A stretch of DNA of 64,000 bases from Deltaproteobacteria bacterium HGW-Deltaproteobacteria-8 (GTDB lineage Bacteria; Desulfobacterota; Desulfovibrionia; Desulfovibrionales; Desulfovibrionaceae), in contig PHAR01000004.1 of NCBI GenBank assembly GCA_002840405.1, positions 62,001 to 126,000 on the forward strand, given 5' to 3'. Positions within the stretch are counted from its first letter, which is position 1, and each line of letters starts with the position of its first letter. Shown in pieces: positions 1 to 9,216 of this stretch. The position numbers and the translations under genes are program-made. Under the pieces are notes generated by a model. The model was not told the origin of the DNA, ran no database searches, and saw only the letters and a list, made by a program, of their open reading frames with translations.

Positions 1-4
1 CGCC

Positions 5-1126
5 ATGGCGGAGCCCGTGGCCAAGCCCATCCCCATCGGCGTCGCCGTGGCCACCACCAGCAACATCGCCCTCTTCGGCCAGGAGCAGGTCAACGGCGCC
101 AAGATCGCGGAGGCCTACTTCAACGCCCAGGGCGGCGTGAACGGCACGCCCATCAAGCTGGTCTTCCAGGACACCGCCGGGGACGAGGCCGGAGCCGTCA
201 ACGCCTTCCAGAGCCTGATCACCACGGCCAAGGTCGTGGGCATCGTGGGCCCCACGCTGTCCCAGCAGGCCTTTGCCGCCGACCCCCTGGCCAACAGCGC
301 CAAGGTGCCGGTGGTCGCGCCGTCGAACACGGCCAAGGGCATCCCGCAAATCGGCGACTACATCAGCCGCATCTCCGCGCCCATGACCGTGGTCGCCCCG
401 AAATCGCTGCAGAAGGCCCTGGCTCTCAATCCCGGCATCAGGAAGGTCGCCGTGCTGTACGCCCAGAACGACGCCTTCTCGACCTCTGAAACCAGCGTTT
501 TTCAGGAAGCGATCAAGACCCTGAACCTCAAGATCGTCTCGCTCCAGAAGTTCCAGACCACGGACACCGACTTCACCACCCAGGTCACGGCCGTGCTGGG
601 CTCGGCCGCCGATCTCGTGGTCGTCTCCGGCCTGGCCGCCGATTCCGGAAACCTGGTCAAACAGCTCCGCCAGTTCGGCTACAAGGGCCCCATCGTCGGA
701 GGCAACGGGCTGAACTCGCCGAACATGTTCCCGGTGTGCGGCGCCCTGTGCGAAGGCATCCTGGTGGCCCAGGCCTACAGCCCCCAGGCGGACCTCCCGG
801 TGAACAAGGAGTTCGTCAAGCGCTTCGAGGCGGTCTACAAGAAGTCCCCGGCCCAGTTCTCGGCCCAGGCCTTCGCTGCGGTCCAGGCCATTGTCGAGGC
901 CCTGCGCAAGGTGGAAAAGGACACGAAGAAGAAGATCACCGCCATGGACCTGGCCGCCGCGCGCCAGGCCGTCAACAAGGCGCTGCTCTCCGGCATGCTC
1001 CTCCACACCCCCCTGGGCGAGATCAGCCTTGACCCCAAGGGCGAGGTGAATCAGAAGCAGTTCTACGTTTCAACCATCCGGATGAATCCCGGCGGCAAGA
1101 CCGGGGCCTTTGTCCTGACGAAGTAA
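5..1126 (+). CDS. Branched-chain amino-acid type ABC transporter substrate-binding protein (LivJ-like); 5' end may lie outside the window
   Basis: Protein IPIGVAVATTSNIALFGQEQVNGAKIAEAYFNAQGGVNG... matches periplasmic-binding type 1 Leu/Ile/Val receptors; followed by livHMGF-like genes. Confidence 0.9.
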   Translation: MAEPVAKPIPIGVAVATTSNIALFGQEQVNGAKIAEAYFNAQGGVNGTPIKLVFQDTAGDEAGAVNAFQSLITTAKVVGIVGPTLSQQAFAADPLANSAKVPVVAPSNTAKGIPQIGDYISRISAPMTVVAPKSLQKALALNPGIRKVAVLYAQNDAFSTSETSVFQEAIKTLNLKIVSLQKFQTTDTDFTTQVTAVLGSAADLVVVSGLAADSGNLVKQLRQFGYKGPIVGGNGLNSPNMFPVCGALCEGILVAQAYSPQADLPVNKEFVKRFEAVYKKSPAQFSAQAFAAVQAIVEALRKVEKDTKKKITAMDLAAARQAVNKALLSGMLLHTPLGEISLDPKGEVNQKQFYVSTIRMNPGGKTGAFVLTK

Positions 1127-1135
1127 TCCATCGCG

Positions 1136-1162
1136 AGGGGGGGGAGTTTCCCCCCTTTTTTC
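1136..1162 (+). terminator. Rho-independent terminator-like hairpin between the SBP and permease genes
   Basis: Run aggggggggagtttcccccctttttt: G-run/C-run stem followed by T6. Confidence 0.6.
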
Positions 1163-1216
1163 AGCTCCCTGGCCCGCAACCCACAGCAAAACCCTTCCGG
1201 TTTCAAAGATGGCGGC

Positions 1217-2167
1217 ATGTCCCTAGCCTGGTTTCTGCAAAATCTCGTCAACGGGCTCTCCATCGGCAGCGTGTATGCGGTGTTCGCGCTGGGCTACACC
1301 CTGGTGTTCTCGGTGCTCGGCATCCTCAACTTCGCCCATGGCGCAGTGTTCACCCTTGGGGCCTACCTCACCTATGTGCTGGCCGTGGGCGAGTTCGGCT
1401 TAAACGGCCTGCTGGCCGGAATGACGCTGCCCTTCAAGCTGCCCTTTGCGCTGGCGCTGCTCGCGGGCGCGCTGCTCTCCGGCCTGGCCGGCGTGGCCGT
1501 GGAGCATCTGGCCTTCCGGCCGCTGCGCAAGCGCGGGGCGGACGCCCTGCTGGCCCTGGTGTCCAGCCTGGGCGTGGCGCTCATCCTGGTGAACCTGATC
1601 CAGTACCTCTTCGGCGCAGAGATCTACTCCTTCCCGTCCGATGTCCTGGGAACGCTCCCGCCGGCCGTGATCCTCCATGTGGGCGAGGGCCTGGTGGCCA
1701 TGCGCACCATCCAGGTGGTGCTGTTCGGCGTGAGCCTGCTGCTGCTCATCGGGCTGGCCTGGTTCATCCAGTTCACCAAACAAGGCAAGGCGCTGCGGGC
1801 CGTGGCGGAGAACCCGGACACCGCGAGCCTGCTGGGCATCAGCGTGGATGCGTTCATCCTGGGCACCTTCTTCATTTCCGGGCTGCTGGGCGGCCTGTCC
1901 GGCACGCTCATCGGGGTCAGCTTCGGGCTTTCCGGGCCGTACTTCGGCGTGGCCTATGGCCTAAAGGCCCTGGCCGTCATCGTCCTGGGCGGCCTGGGCT
2001 CCATCCCGGGCGCGGTGCTCGGCGGGCTGGTCATCGGCCTGGCCGAGGCCTTCCTGCCGCCGGACATGTCCTCCTTCAAGGAGGCCGTGCCCTATGCGCT
2101 GCTGTTCATCGTCCTGCTGGTGCGCCCCCAGGGCCTGCTGGGCAAAAACGCGGAAGAGAAGGTGTAG
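1217..2167 (+). CDS. livH: Branched-chain amino-acid ABC transporter permease (LivH family)
   Basis: Multi-TM protein with LivH signature LGYTLVFSVLGILNFAHGAVFTLGAYL; operon context. Confidence 0.9.
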   Translation: MSLAWFLQNLVNGLSIGSVYAVFALGYTLVFSVLGILNFAHGAVFTLGAYLTYVLAVGEFGLNGLLAGMTLPFKLPFALALLAGALLSGLAGVAVEHLAFRPLRKRGADALLALVSSLGVALILVNLIQYLFGAEIYSFPSDVLGTLPPAVILHVGEGLVAMRTIQVVLFGVSLLLLIGLAWFIQFTKQGKALRAVAENPDTASLLGISVDAFILGTFFISGLLGGLSGTLIGVSFGLSGPYFGVAYGLKALAVIVLGGLGSIPGAVLGGLVIGLAEAFLPPDMSSFKEAVPYALLFIVLLVRPQGLLGKNAEEKV

Positions 2168-2170
2168 CCC

Positions 2171-3043
2171 GTGGAAGACTTCCTCGCGCGCTACGGCTTC
2201 TTGTTCGTCACCATCCTGCAGCAGGCCCTGCTGGGCCTGAGCCTCTACCTTCCACTCATGGCGGGCCAGCTCTCCCTGGCCAGCATCGGCTTCTACTCCC
2301 TGGGCGGCTATGTGGCGGCGATTATGGGCACGCACCCGGCGCTGGCCCCCCTGCGGGACGCCCTGGGCTTTTACGTGTACCCGCTGGAGTGGCTGGTGGC
2401 GCTTGCGGCCTCGACAATCCTGGGAGCCGCGCTGGGCTATCCCGCGCTCCGGCTGCGGGGCATCTACCTGGCCCTGGCCACCATCGCCTTTGTGCAGGTC
2501 TTTGGCGTGGTCGTCCTGAACATGCCCATCGCGGGCGGGGCCATCGGCATCTTCGGCATCCCCCAGCCCTTTGAGAACAGGCTGGCCTACGTCTGGTTCT
2601 TCGGGCCGCTGCTGGTGCTGACGCTGCTCTTCCTGTGGCGGCTGGAGCGCAGCGGAACCGGGCGGCTGTTCTTCTCCATCCGCGAGGACGAGCTCGCCGC
2701 AGGGGCCATGGGCGTGAACGTCACCGCCCGCAAGGTCCAGGCCTTTGTCCTCGGCTGCGCCCTGGCCGGGGTCGTGGGCGCCATGAGCGCGCCGCTCTTG
2801 AACACCTGGAACGCGCGCCAGGGCACCTTCGACGCCGCCGTGGCCTGCCTGGCTTACGTGCTCATCGGCGGGAGGCGCTCCAAATGGGGCGCGCTGCTCG
2901 GCGCGGCGCTGCTGGTGAGCCTGCCCGAGCTCCTGCGCCCGCTCCAGAACTCGCGCATGATCCTGAACGGCGTGGTCCTGGTGCTGGCCTGCATCTACAT
3001 GCCGCAGGGCATCGCCGGCCTCTTCGCCCGGAGGAAGGCATGA
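2171..3043 (+). CDS. livM: Branched-chain amino-acid ABC transporter permease (LivM family), GTG start
   Basis: QLSLASIGFYSLGGYVAA...LRLRGIYLALATIAF motif typical of LivM; 3 bp after livH. Confidence 0.9.
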   Translation: MEDFLARYGFLFVTILQQALLGLSLYLPLMAGQLSLASIGFYSLGGYVAAIMGTHPALAPLRDALGFYVYPLEWLVALAASTILGAALGYPALRLRGIYLALATIAFVQVFGVVVLNMPIAGGAIGIFGIPQPFENRLAYVWFFGPLLVLTLLFLWRLERSGTGRLFFSIREDELAAGAMGVNVTARKVQAFVLGCALAGVVGAMSAPLLNTWNARQGTFDAAVACLAYVLIGGRRSKWGALLGAALLVSLPELLRPLQNSRMILNGVVLVLACIYMPQGIAGLFARRKA

Positions 3044-3858
3044 GCCCCGTTCTCTCGGTGGAGGGCCTGTCCAAGGCCTTCGGCGGACTCATGGCCCTCA
3101 CGGACGTAGACTTCGAGGTGCAGGAGGGGGAGATCTTCGGCCTCATCGGCCCCAACGGCGCGGGCAAGACCACGCTCTTCAACATGCTCACCGGCCTGAG
3201 CAAGCCCACCACGGGAACGATCCATCTCCTCGGCCAGGACCTCTCCGGCAAGTCCCCTGCCGCCATCGCCCGCCTGGGCATGGCCCGCACCTTCCAGAAC
3301 ATCCGGCTGTTCGGCGCCATGAGCGTGCTGGACAACGTGCGGGTGCCCAGGCACGCCCTGGACAAGGCGAGCCTTTGGGGCGGCGTGTTCGGCACGTCCC
3401 GGTCGAGGCGGCGCGAACGCGAGGCCCTGGACCTGGCGCACGAACTGGTGGAGATGGTGGGCCTGGGCGCGCGGATGCACGCCCCTGCCGCCAGCCTGCC
3501 CTATGGCGACCGCCGCCGTCTGGAGATCGCCCGCGCCCTGGCCCTGTCCCCGAAGGTGCTTTTGCTGGACGAGCCCGCAGCGGGCATGAACCAGGCGGAA
3601 AAGCAGGATCTTTCCAACTTCATCCGGGTCATCCGGGACCGCTTCGGCCTGACCGTGCTCCTGATCGAGCACAACGTGCCCATGGTCATGGGGCTTTGCC
3701 GGTCCGTGGCGGTGCTCAATTTCGGCCAGCTCATCGCCAAGGGCGCGCCCGAGGACGTCCAGGCCGACCCGGCGGTCATCGAAGCCTATCTGGGGGTGGC
3801 GGACGCCAGAGGGGCGGACGACGAGGTGGCGATCGGCGGCGGGGTGAACAATGCTTGA
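3040..3858 (+). CDS. livG: Branched-chain amino-acid ABC transporter ATP-binding protein (LivG)
   Basis: In-frame ATG at 3040 overlapping livM; Walker A GPNGAGKTT, LivG-type ARTFQNIRLFGAMSVLDNV, LLLDEPAAGMN. Confidence 0.9.
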   Translation: MSPVLSVEGLSKAFGGLMALTDVDFEVQEGEIFGLIGPNGAGKTTLFNMLTGLSKPTTGTIHLLGQDLSGKSPAAIARLGMARTFQNIRLFGAMSVLDNVRVPRHALDKASLWGGVFGTSRSRRREREALDLAHELVEMVGLGARMHAPAASLPYGDRRRLEIARALALSPKVLLLDEPAAGMNQAEKQDLSNFIRVIRDRFGLTVLLIEHNVPMVMGLCRSVAVLNFGQLIAKGAPEDVQADPAVIEAYLGVADARGADDEVAIGGGVNNA

Positions 3859-4552
3859 GCTCAAGGGCGTCACCCTGGCCTACGGTCCGGTCACGGCCGT
3901 GCACGAAGCCACCCTGCGCGTGGCCCAGGGCGAGATCGTCACCCTCATCGGGGCCAACGGGGCGGGCAAGACCACCATCCTGCGCGCCGTGTCGCGGCTC
4001 ATCAAGCCGAAGTCCGGCGCCATCACCTTCGAGGGACGGGACATCACCGGGCTTTCCCCGGACAAGGTCGTGCGCCTCGGGCTGGCCCACTGCCCCGAGG
4101 GCAGGCAGGTGCTGGCCCTCCAGAGCGTGCGCGACAACCTGGAGCTGGGCGCCTACATCCGCTCGGACACGGCGGGCATCCGCCAGGACCTGGACATGGT
4201 CTTCGGGCTGTTTCCGCGCCTGCGGGAGCGCGCAGCGCAACTGGCGGGCACCCTGTCCGGAGGGGAGCAGCAGATGCTGGCCATCGGTCGCGCGCTCATG
4301 TGCCGACCCAGGCTCCTGCTCCTGGATGAGCCAAGCCTGGGGCTCGCGCCCATCATCGCCCAGGAGATCTTCCACATCATCGCGAACCTGAACCAACAGG
4401 GCATGACCATCCTGCTGGTGGAGCAGAACGCCCACATGGCCATGCGGACCGCCCACCGGGCCTATGTGCTGGAAGCCGGCCTCATCGTGGCCCAGGGCGA
4501 CGCCAAGGCCCTGGCGGGCGACGAGCGGGTGCGGAAGGCCTACCTGGGCTAG
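3851..4552 (+). CDS. livF: Branched-chain amino-acid ABC transporter ATP-binding protein (LivF)
   Basis: GANGAGKTT, LSGGEQQMLAIGRALM, LLLLDEPSLGLAP; LivF family. Confidence 0.9.
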   Translation: MLELKGVTLAYGPVTAVHEATLRVAQGEIVTLIGANGAGKTTILRAVSRLIKPKSGAITFEGRDITGLSPDKVVRLGLAHCPEGRQVLALQSVRDNLELGAYIRSDTAGIRQDLDMVFGLFPRLRERAAQLAGTLSGGEQQMLAIGRALMCRPRLLLLDEPSLGLAPIIAQEIFHIIANLNQQGMTILLVEQNAHMAMRTAHRAYVLEAGLIVAQGDAKALAGDERVRKAYLG

Positions 4553-4990
4553 CCCGTTTGCCCTGCCTGCCTCTTTTCGGACCAGCTGCAACCTGAGCGA
4601 ACGCCACCCCCAGAAAGGAAGGGAGCGACCGTCGGGACATCAACAAATGCATGCCGACAAACACCTCTTTCACACAGCCACGTAGAGCGGATTCCCGCCC
4701 CCCTCCGAGGGTGCCCACTCCCGTCCCAAGATGCTAGAATTCATCGCCTTACGTCCAGCGACCAGGCCGCTCGCCCGTTGGGGCACGGGCCAAGAAGGCC
4801 CCGGCAGCACCGAACGGCTTCAGGCCCTGACTGCGCATCTTCACATCAATTCAACCTTATTCTTGACTCTGCTCTCCTCAAGCCCCAAAAGAATACGTAA
4901 GGTCAAAAGCTCCAGGGCTGTGTCTCCACAACCAGCCCGCTTCGCCACGACCCTGCGCAGCACCACGGAAACATCAACAGCTGGATTGAA

Positions 4991-7900
4991 ATGGAAACGC
5001 ACACGGCATTCAAAAAGTTCATGGGGCACGGTATGGCCTTCTTTCAGCGGCGCGCAGTGCGCTGGACCCTGGGCGTCTTAACGGCCCTGGTCCTGCTCTT
5101 CGGCGCGCTGGGCTATTTCTGGCTGCCGGGCTTTGCCAAGGCCAAACTGGAGGTCCTGCTGTCCGAACAGCTGGCCCGGCCTGTGCACATTGAGCGCATC
5201 GAGATCTCGCCCTACGCCCTGTCCGTGCAAGTCAGCGGCTTCTCCATCGGCGAGCTGTCGCAGAACGGCACGGAACAGGAGTTCGTGGGCTTCGATAGAC
5301 TTTTCGTGAACCTGTCCTCGGCCACGCTGTTCCGGCGCGTGCCGGTGGTCAGTGAGGTGCGCCTGACCGGCCCGAGGGTGCGTGTGGTGCGCCAGGCCGA
5401 TGGCCGCTACAATTTCTCAGACATCCTGGACAAGCTCGTCGCCGCCCCGGTCGAGCAGCCGGAAAAACCGGCCGGACCCACGCCGCAATTCTCCGTGGCC
5501 AACATCACCCTCTCCGGCGGCAGCGTTGTCTTCGAGGACCAGCTGGCCGACTCCGCCCAGGCCGTGACGGAGATCAGCCTGGGCGTGCCCTTCATCGCCA
5601 ACACGCCGGGCACGGTGGAAAGCTACGTGCAGCCAAGCTTCTCGGCCAAGGTCAACGGCGCGCTGCTGACCCTGGAGGGCAAGGCCCGGCCCTTTGCCCC
5701 GGGCCAGGACGCCGCCATTGAACTGAACGTCGCCGATTTCGACCTCATGCGCCTGGCCAGGTACCTGCCGCCAGGCCTGCCGGCGAAGCTTACGTCCGCC
5801 CGGCTGGACGCGGACCTGCGGGTGAGCTTTGCCCAGCCCCAGGGCAAGGAGGCCCAGGTCCGCGTGAACGGCAAGGCAGCCCTGTGCGATCTGGCCCTGG
5901 CCAGCGCGTCAACGGGTGGCGGAGCCAAGGGCAAGGCCCAGGGCGGCTCCGTGGTGCGGCTGAAGAAGGCCGAGCTGACCCTGGACGAGGCCACCCTGGC
6001 CGGTGCGCTGCGCGCGGGCCTGGTCCTGACGGATTTCTCCGTGGCGCGCGGCGGCGGGAAGCCGCTCCTGGGCTTCGCCGCGCTGGAGGCCAAGGGCGTG
6101 ACCCTGGCCCTGGCCGAACGCAAGGCCGCCGTGGCCGAGGTGCTGCTCTCCAGCCCCTTTGGAGCGGTGCGGCACCTGGCCGATGGCAGCCTGGACGCGC
6201 AGAAGCTGGCCGAGGACTTCACCGCGCCTGCCGTCCCCAAGGTAGCTGTCCCCAAGGCGACGCCCGCCAAGGCGACTGGCCCCGCACAGGCGGCCAAGCC
6301 GAAGGCCGACGCCAAGCTCCCGGCCAAGGCCCAGACCAAGGCCCCGGACAAGTTCCCGGCCAAGCCATGGTCCTGGAGCGTGGGCCGGGTGGCGGTCACG
6401 GGCGGCAGTCTGCACTTTGCAGATGAGACCCTGGGCAAGCGGGCGCGGCAGTTCTCCTCCCAGGAGCTGGCCCTGACCCTGGAGGGCCTGTCCTCCGCGC
6501 CGGGCACCGGCGTCAAGATGGACTTCTCCACCCGCGTCAACGAGCGGGGCAGCATCGCTGTAAAGGGCGGCCTGCGCCTGGCCCCGCTGGGAGCGGACCT
6601 TGATGTGGCGCTGGCGCATGTGGATCTGGTGGCCTTGCAGGGCTGGGCCACCCAGAACCTCAACGCCGTGCTCACCCGGGGCGAGGTCTCGGTCAAGGGG
6701 CGGCTCAAGCTGGCCGGACAGGACGCCTCCTTTGCCGGGGATGTCGCCCTCATCGACCTGAACGTGCTGGACAAGCTCAACGCCTCGGACCTGCTGCGCT
6801 GGCGCAGCCTGCGGCTCACGGCGCTGAACGCGGGCTCCTCGCCGCTGCGCTTCGGCGCCGGTGAGATCGCCCTGTCGAGCTTCTACGCCAGGGTGCTGCT
6901 CACGCCCGAGGGTCGGCTCAACCTGCAGGACGTGGTCAAGCGGGAGGACGCGGCCAAGCAGGCGGGCGGACAGAACGTCCAGCCCCCGCAACAGGCCAAG
7001 GCCCAGGCCGCGCCCGGAGTCGCGCTGACCGGGAAGTCCGCGCCCGCAGCGGCCGAAAAGAGCGGCCCGGCCCCGCAGATCAACATCGGCCGGGTCAGTT
7101 TGAGCGGCGGCAACATCGTCTTCACCGACCACTTCATCAAGCCGAACTACACGGCCAACCTGACGGACCTGGCCGGAAGCATCGGGCCGATTCGGCCCGG
7201 CGCGCAGACCGAGGTGGCCATCCGGGGCAAGGTGGACCGCACAGCACCGCTGGAGATCACCGGCAAGATGGACCCCCTGGCCAAGCCGCTCAGCCTGGAC
7301 ATCCGGGCCAAGGCCACGGGCATCGAGATGTCGAACTTCAGCCCCTATACGGGCCGCTACGTGGGCTACGCCATCGAGAAGGGCAAGCTCTCCGTGGATG
7401 TGCGCTACCATGTGGACAAGGGCCTGCTCAAGGCCGAGAATCAGGTGTTCCTGGACCAGCTGACCATCGGCAAGAAGGTGGACAGCAAGGACGCCATGAA
7501 CATTCCCCTGGGCCTGGTGGTGGCCCTTTTGTCCGACTCCAACGGGCAGATCGACATCAACCTGCCCATCGAGGGCTCCCTGGACGACCCGCAGTTCAGC
7601 CTGGGCGGCATCATCGTCAAGGTCATCATGAACCTGCTGGTGAAGGCCGCCACCTCTCCCTTCAAGCTGCTGGCCTCGCTCTTCAGCGGGGGGGGCGAGG
7701 AGCTGTCCTACCTGGTCTTTGAGCCGGGCCGGGCCGAGATCACGGCAGAGTCCGAGCAGGCCCTGCAGACCCTGTCCAAGGCCCTGCGCGACAGGCCGGG
7801 GCTCAAGCTGGAGCTGGCCGGACACACCGATCCCCAGGTGGAGGCCGAGGGCCTCAGGCGCGCGTCCCTGGAACACCGGGTAAAGGCCCAGAAGGCCACG

Positions 7901-8263
7901 GAGCTGGCGCGCCGGGGCAAGGCCAGTGGCAGCGTGGACCAGTTGGACCTGACGGCCGAGGAGTACCCGCGCTACCTGGAGCGGGTCTACAAGGCCGCAG
8001 ACTTCAAGAAGCCGCGCAACCTGATCGGCCTGGCCAAGGGCCTGCCCGTGGAGCAGATGGAGGCCCTGCTGCTGCAGAACACGCCGGTGCGCCCGGAGGA
8101 CATGGAACGCCTGGCCCAGGACCGGGGCATCGCGGTGCAGGCCTGGCTGGTGGAAAAGGGCGGCATTGAGCAGGCCCGCGTGTTCCTGCTGGGGCCGCGC
8201 GTGGACAGCGATGCGCCCAAGGGCGTCAAGGCTGGCGGCCGGGTGGACTTTTCGCTGCGATAG
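4991..8263 (+). CDS. DUF748/AsmA-like large envelope protein with C-terminal OmpA-like segment
   Basis: 1090 aa; N-terminal TM (VRWTLGVLTALVLLFGALGYFWLPGFAKAKLE), repeated AsmA-like motifs, C-terminal LVFEPGRAEITAESEQAL...LELAGHTD. Confidence 0.8.
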   Translation: METHTAFKKFMGHGMAFFQRRAVRWTLGVLTALVLLFGALGYFWLPGFAKAKLEVLLSEQLARPVHIERIEISPYALSVQVSGFSIGELSQNGTEQEFVGFDRLFVNLSSATLFRRVPVVSEVRLTGPRVRVVRQADGRYNFSDILDKLVAAPVEQPEKPAGPTPQFSVANITLSGGSVVFEDQLADSAQAVTEISLGVPFIANTPGTVESYVQPSFSAKVNGALLTLEGKARPFAPGQDAAIELNVADFDLMRLARYLPPGLPAKLTSARLDADLRVSFAQPQGKEAQVRVNGKAALCDLALASASTGGGAKGKAQGGSVVRLKKAELTLDEATLAGALRAGLVLTDFSVARGGGKPLLGFAALEAKGVTLALAERKAAVAEVLLSSPFGAVRHLADGSLDAQKLAEDFTAPAVPKVAVPKATPAKATGPAQAAKPKADAKLPAKAQTKAPDKFPAKPWSWSVGRVAVTGGSLHFADETLGKRARQFSSQELALTLEGLSSAPGTGVKMDFSTRVNERGSIAVKGGLRLAPLGADLDVALAHVDLVALQGWATQNLNAVLTRGEVSVKGRLKLAGQDASFAGDVALIDLNVLDKLNASDLLRWRSLRLTALNAGSSPLRFGAGEIALSSFYARVLLTPEGRLNLQDVVKREDAAKQAGGQNVQPPQQAKAQAAPGVALTGKSAPAAAEKSGPAPQINIGRVSLSGGNIVFTDHFIKPNYTANLTDLAGSIGPIRPGAQTEVAIRGKVDRTAPLEITGKMDPLAKPLSLDIRAKATGIEMSNFSPYTGRYVGYAIEKGKLSVDVRYHVDKGLLKAENQVFLDQLTIGKKVDSKDAMNIPLGLVVALLSDSNGQIDINLPIEGSLDDPQFSLGGIIVKVIMNLLVKAATSPFKLLASLFSGGGEELSYLVFEPGRAEITAESEQALQTLSKALRDRPGLKLELAGHTDPQVEAEGLRRASLEHRVKAQKATELARRGKASGSVDQLDLTAEEYPRYLERVYKAADFKKPRNLIGLAKGLPVEQMEALLLQNTPVRPEDMERLAQDRGIAVQAWLVEKGGIEQARVFLLGPRVDSDAPKGVKAGGRVDFSLR

Positions 8264-8292
8264 CCTCGCCGCAGGCGCACCTTCCTGAGCAT

Positions 8293-8325
8293 CCCGCCAG
8301 CGCCTGAACCAGGGGCGCTGGCGGG
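8293..8325 (+). terminator. Strong intergenic hairpin (possible terminator, no T tract)
   Basis: cccgccagcgcc ... ggcgctggcggg, perfect 12-bp stem downstream of the 8263 stop. Confidence 0.4.
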
Positions 8326-8436
8326 AGCGGACAATGGCCTGGACGATTGACGCACAGGACGCCTGTGCGTATTTTTGATCCGCATGCACTCGCCAGCAGC
8401 AGGAAGCCAAGCCCGACCCACCGGACAGGAGGGCAT

Positions 8437-9195
8437 ATGAAGCCCGGAAAGTTCCCCGAGTTGATCAAACTCGCGGCGAGTGCTGCGGGAATGGACGCCA
8501 CCCTGTCGCGACGGGGCTTCCTCATGCTTTCGGCCTGCGCCGTGTCCAGCCTCACGGCCCTGGGCCTGTGCGAGGCCCTTGGGGCGGGCGCGCCGCTGGT
8601 GATTCTGGACAACGCCCGGGGCATGATCCTGGCCGACCCCTCCCGTTGCGTGGGCTGCCAGCGTTGCGAGCTGGCCTGCACGGAGTTCAACGACGGCCGC
8701 GCCCAGCCTTCCCTGTCACGCATCAAGATCGGCCGGGCCATGAACTTCGGCCCTGAAGGCCCCACCGGCGGCCCGGCCATGCAAGGAACCTGGGGCAACG
8801 GCCTGGTGGTTCAAAGCGTGTGCCGCCAGTGCCCGCACCCTGTGCTCTGCGCCACGGCCTGCCCGGAAAACGCCATCCAGGCCGACCCCAAGACCGGGGC
8901 CCGGGTGGTGGACGCCAGGCGTTGCGTGGGCTGCCGCCTGTGCCAGCGGGCCTGCCCCTGGGACATGATCACCTTCGACGAGGACCGCCAGAAGGCCTCC
9001 AAATGCTTCCTGTGCAACGGCAAGCCCAAATGCGTGGAGGCCTGCCCATCCGGTGCCCTGCGCTTCGTGCCCTGGCGCGACATCACCCGCGAAGGCCGCG
9101 CCGGCGGTCCGGTGTTGTCCGCCCTTCCGGCGGCCAAGGCCAGGGCCTGCGTGGAATGCCACACCCCGTCCCGCAAGAAGTCTTCCGCCCGCTAG
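8437..9195 (+). CDS. 4Fe-4S ferredoxin-type electron-transfer subunit (YdhY-like) with N-terminal Tat-like SRRGFL
   Basis: Four Cys clusters (CVGCQRCELAC, CRQCPHPVLCATAC, CVGCRLCQRAC, CFLCNGKPKCVEAC); ATG at 8437; adjacent to AOR. Confidence 0.85.
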   Translation: MKPGKFPELIKLAASAAGMDATLSRRGFLMLSACAVSSLTALGLCEALGAGAPLVILDNARGMILADPSRCVGCQRCELACTEFNDGRAQPSLSRIKIGRAMNFGPEGPTGGPAMQGTWGNGLVVQSVCRQCPHPVLCATACPENAIQADPKTGARVVDARRCVGCRLCQRACPWDMITFDEDRQKASKCFLCNGKPKCVEACPSGALRFVPWRDITREGRAGGPVLSALPAAKARACVECHTPSRKKSSAR

Positions 9196-9216
9196 CATCC
9201 CCGCAAGGAGAGAAAC

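Noticed and set aside
2635-3039. N-terminal extension of the LivG ORF (from 2635)
   Set aside because: Extension overlaps livM in another frame and has artefact composition; the LivG start at 3040 fits operon overlap.
5909-8410. 833-aa minus-strand ORF antisense to the DUF748 gene
   Set aside because: Same GC-driven antisense artefact; no recognisable family, while the plus-strand protein has coherent domains.
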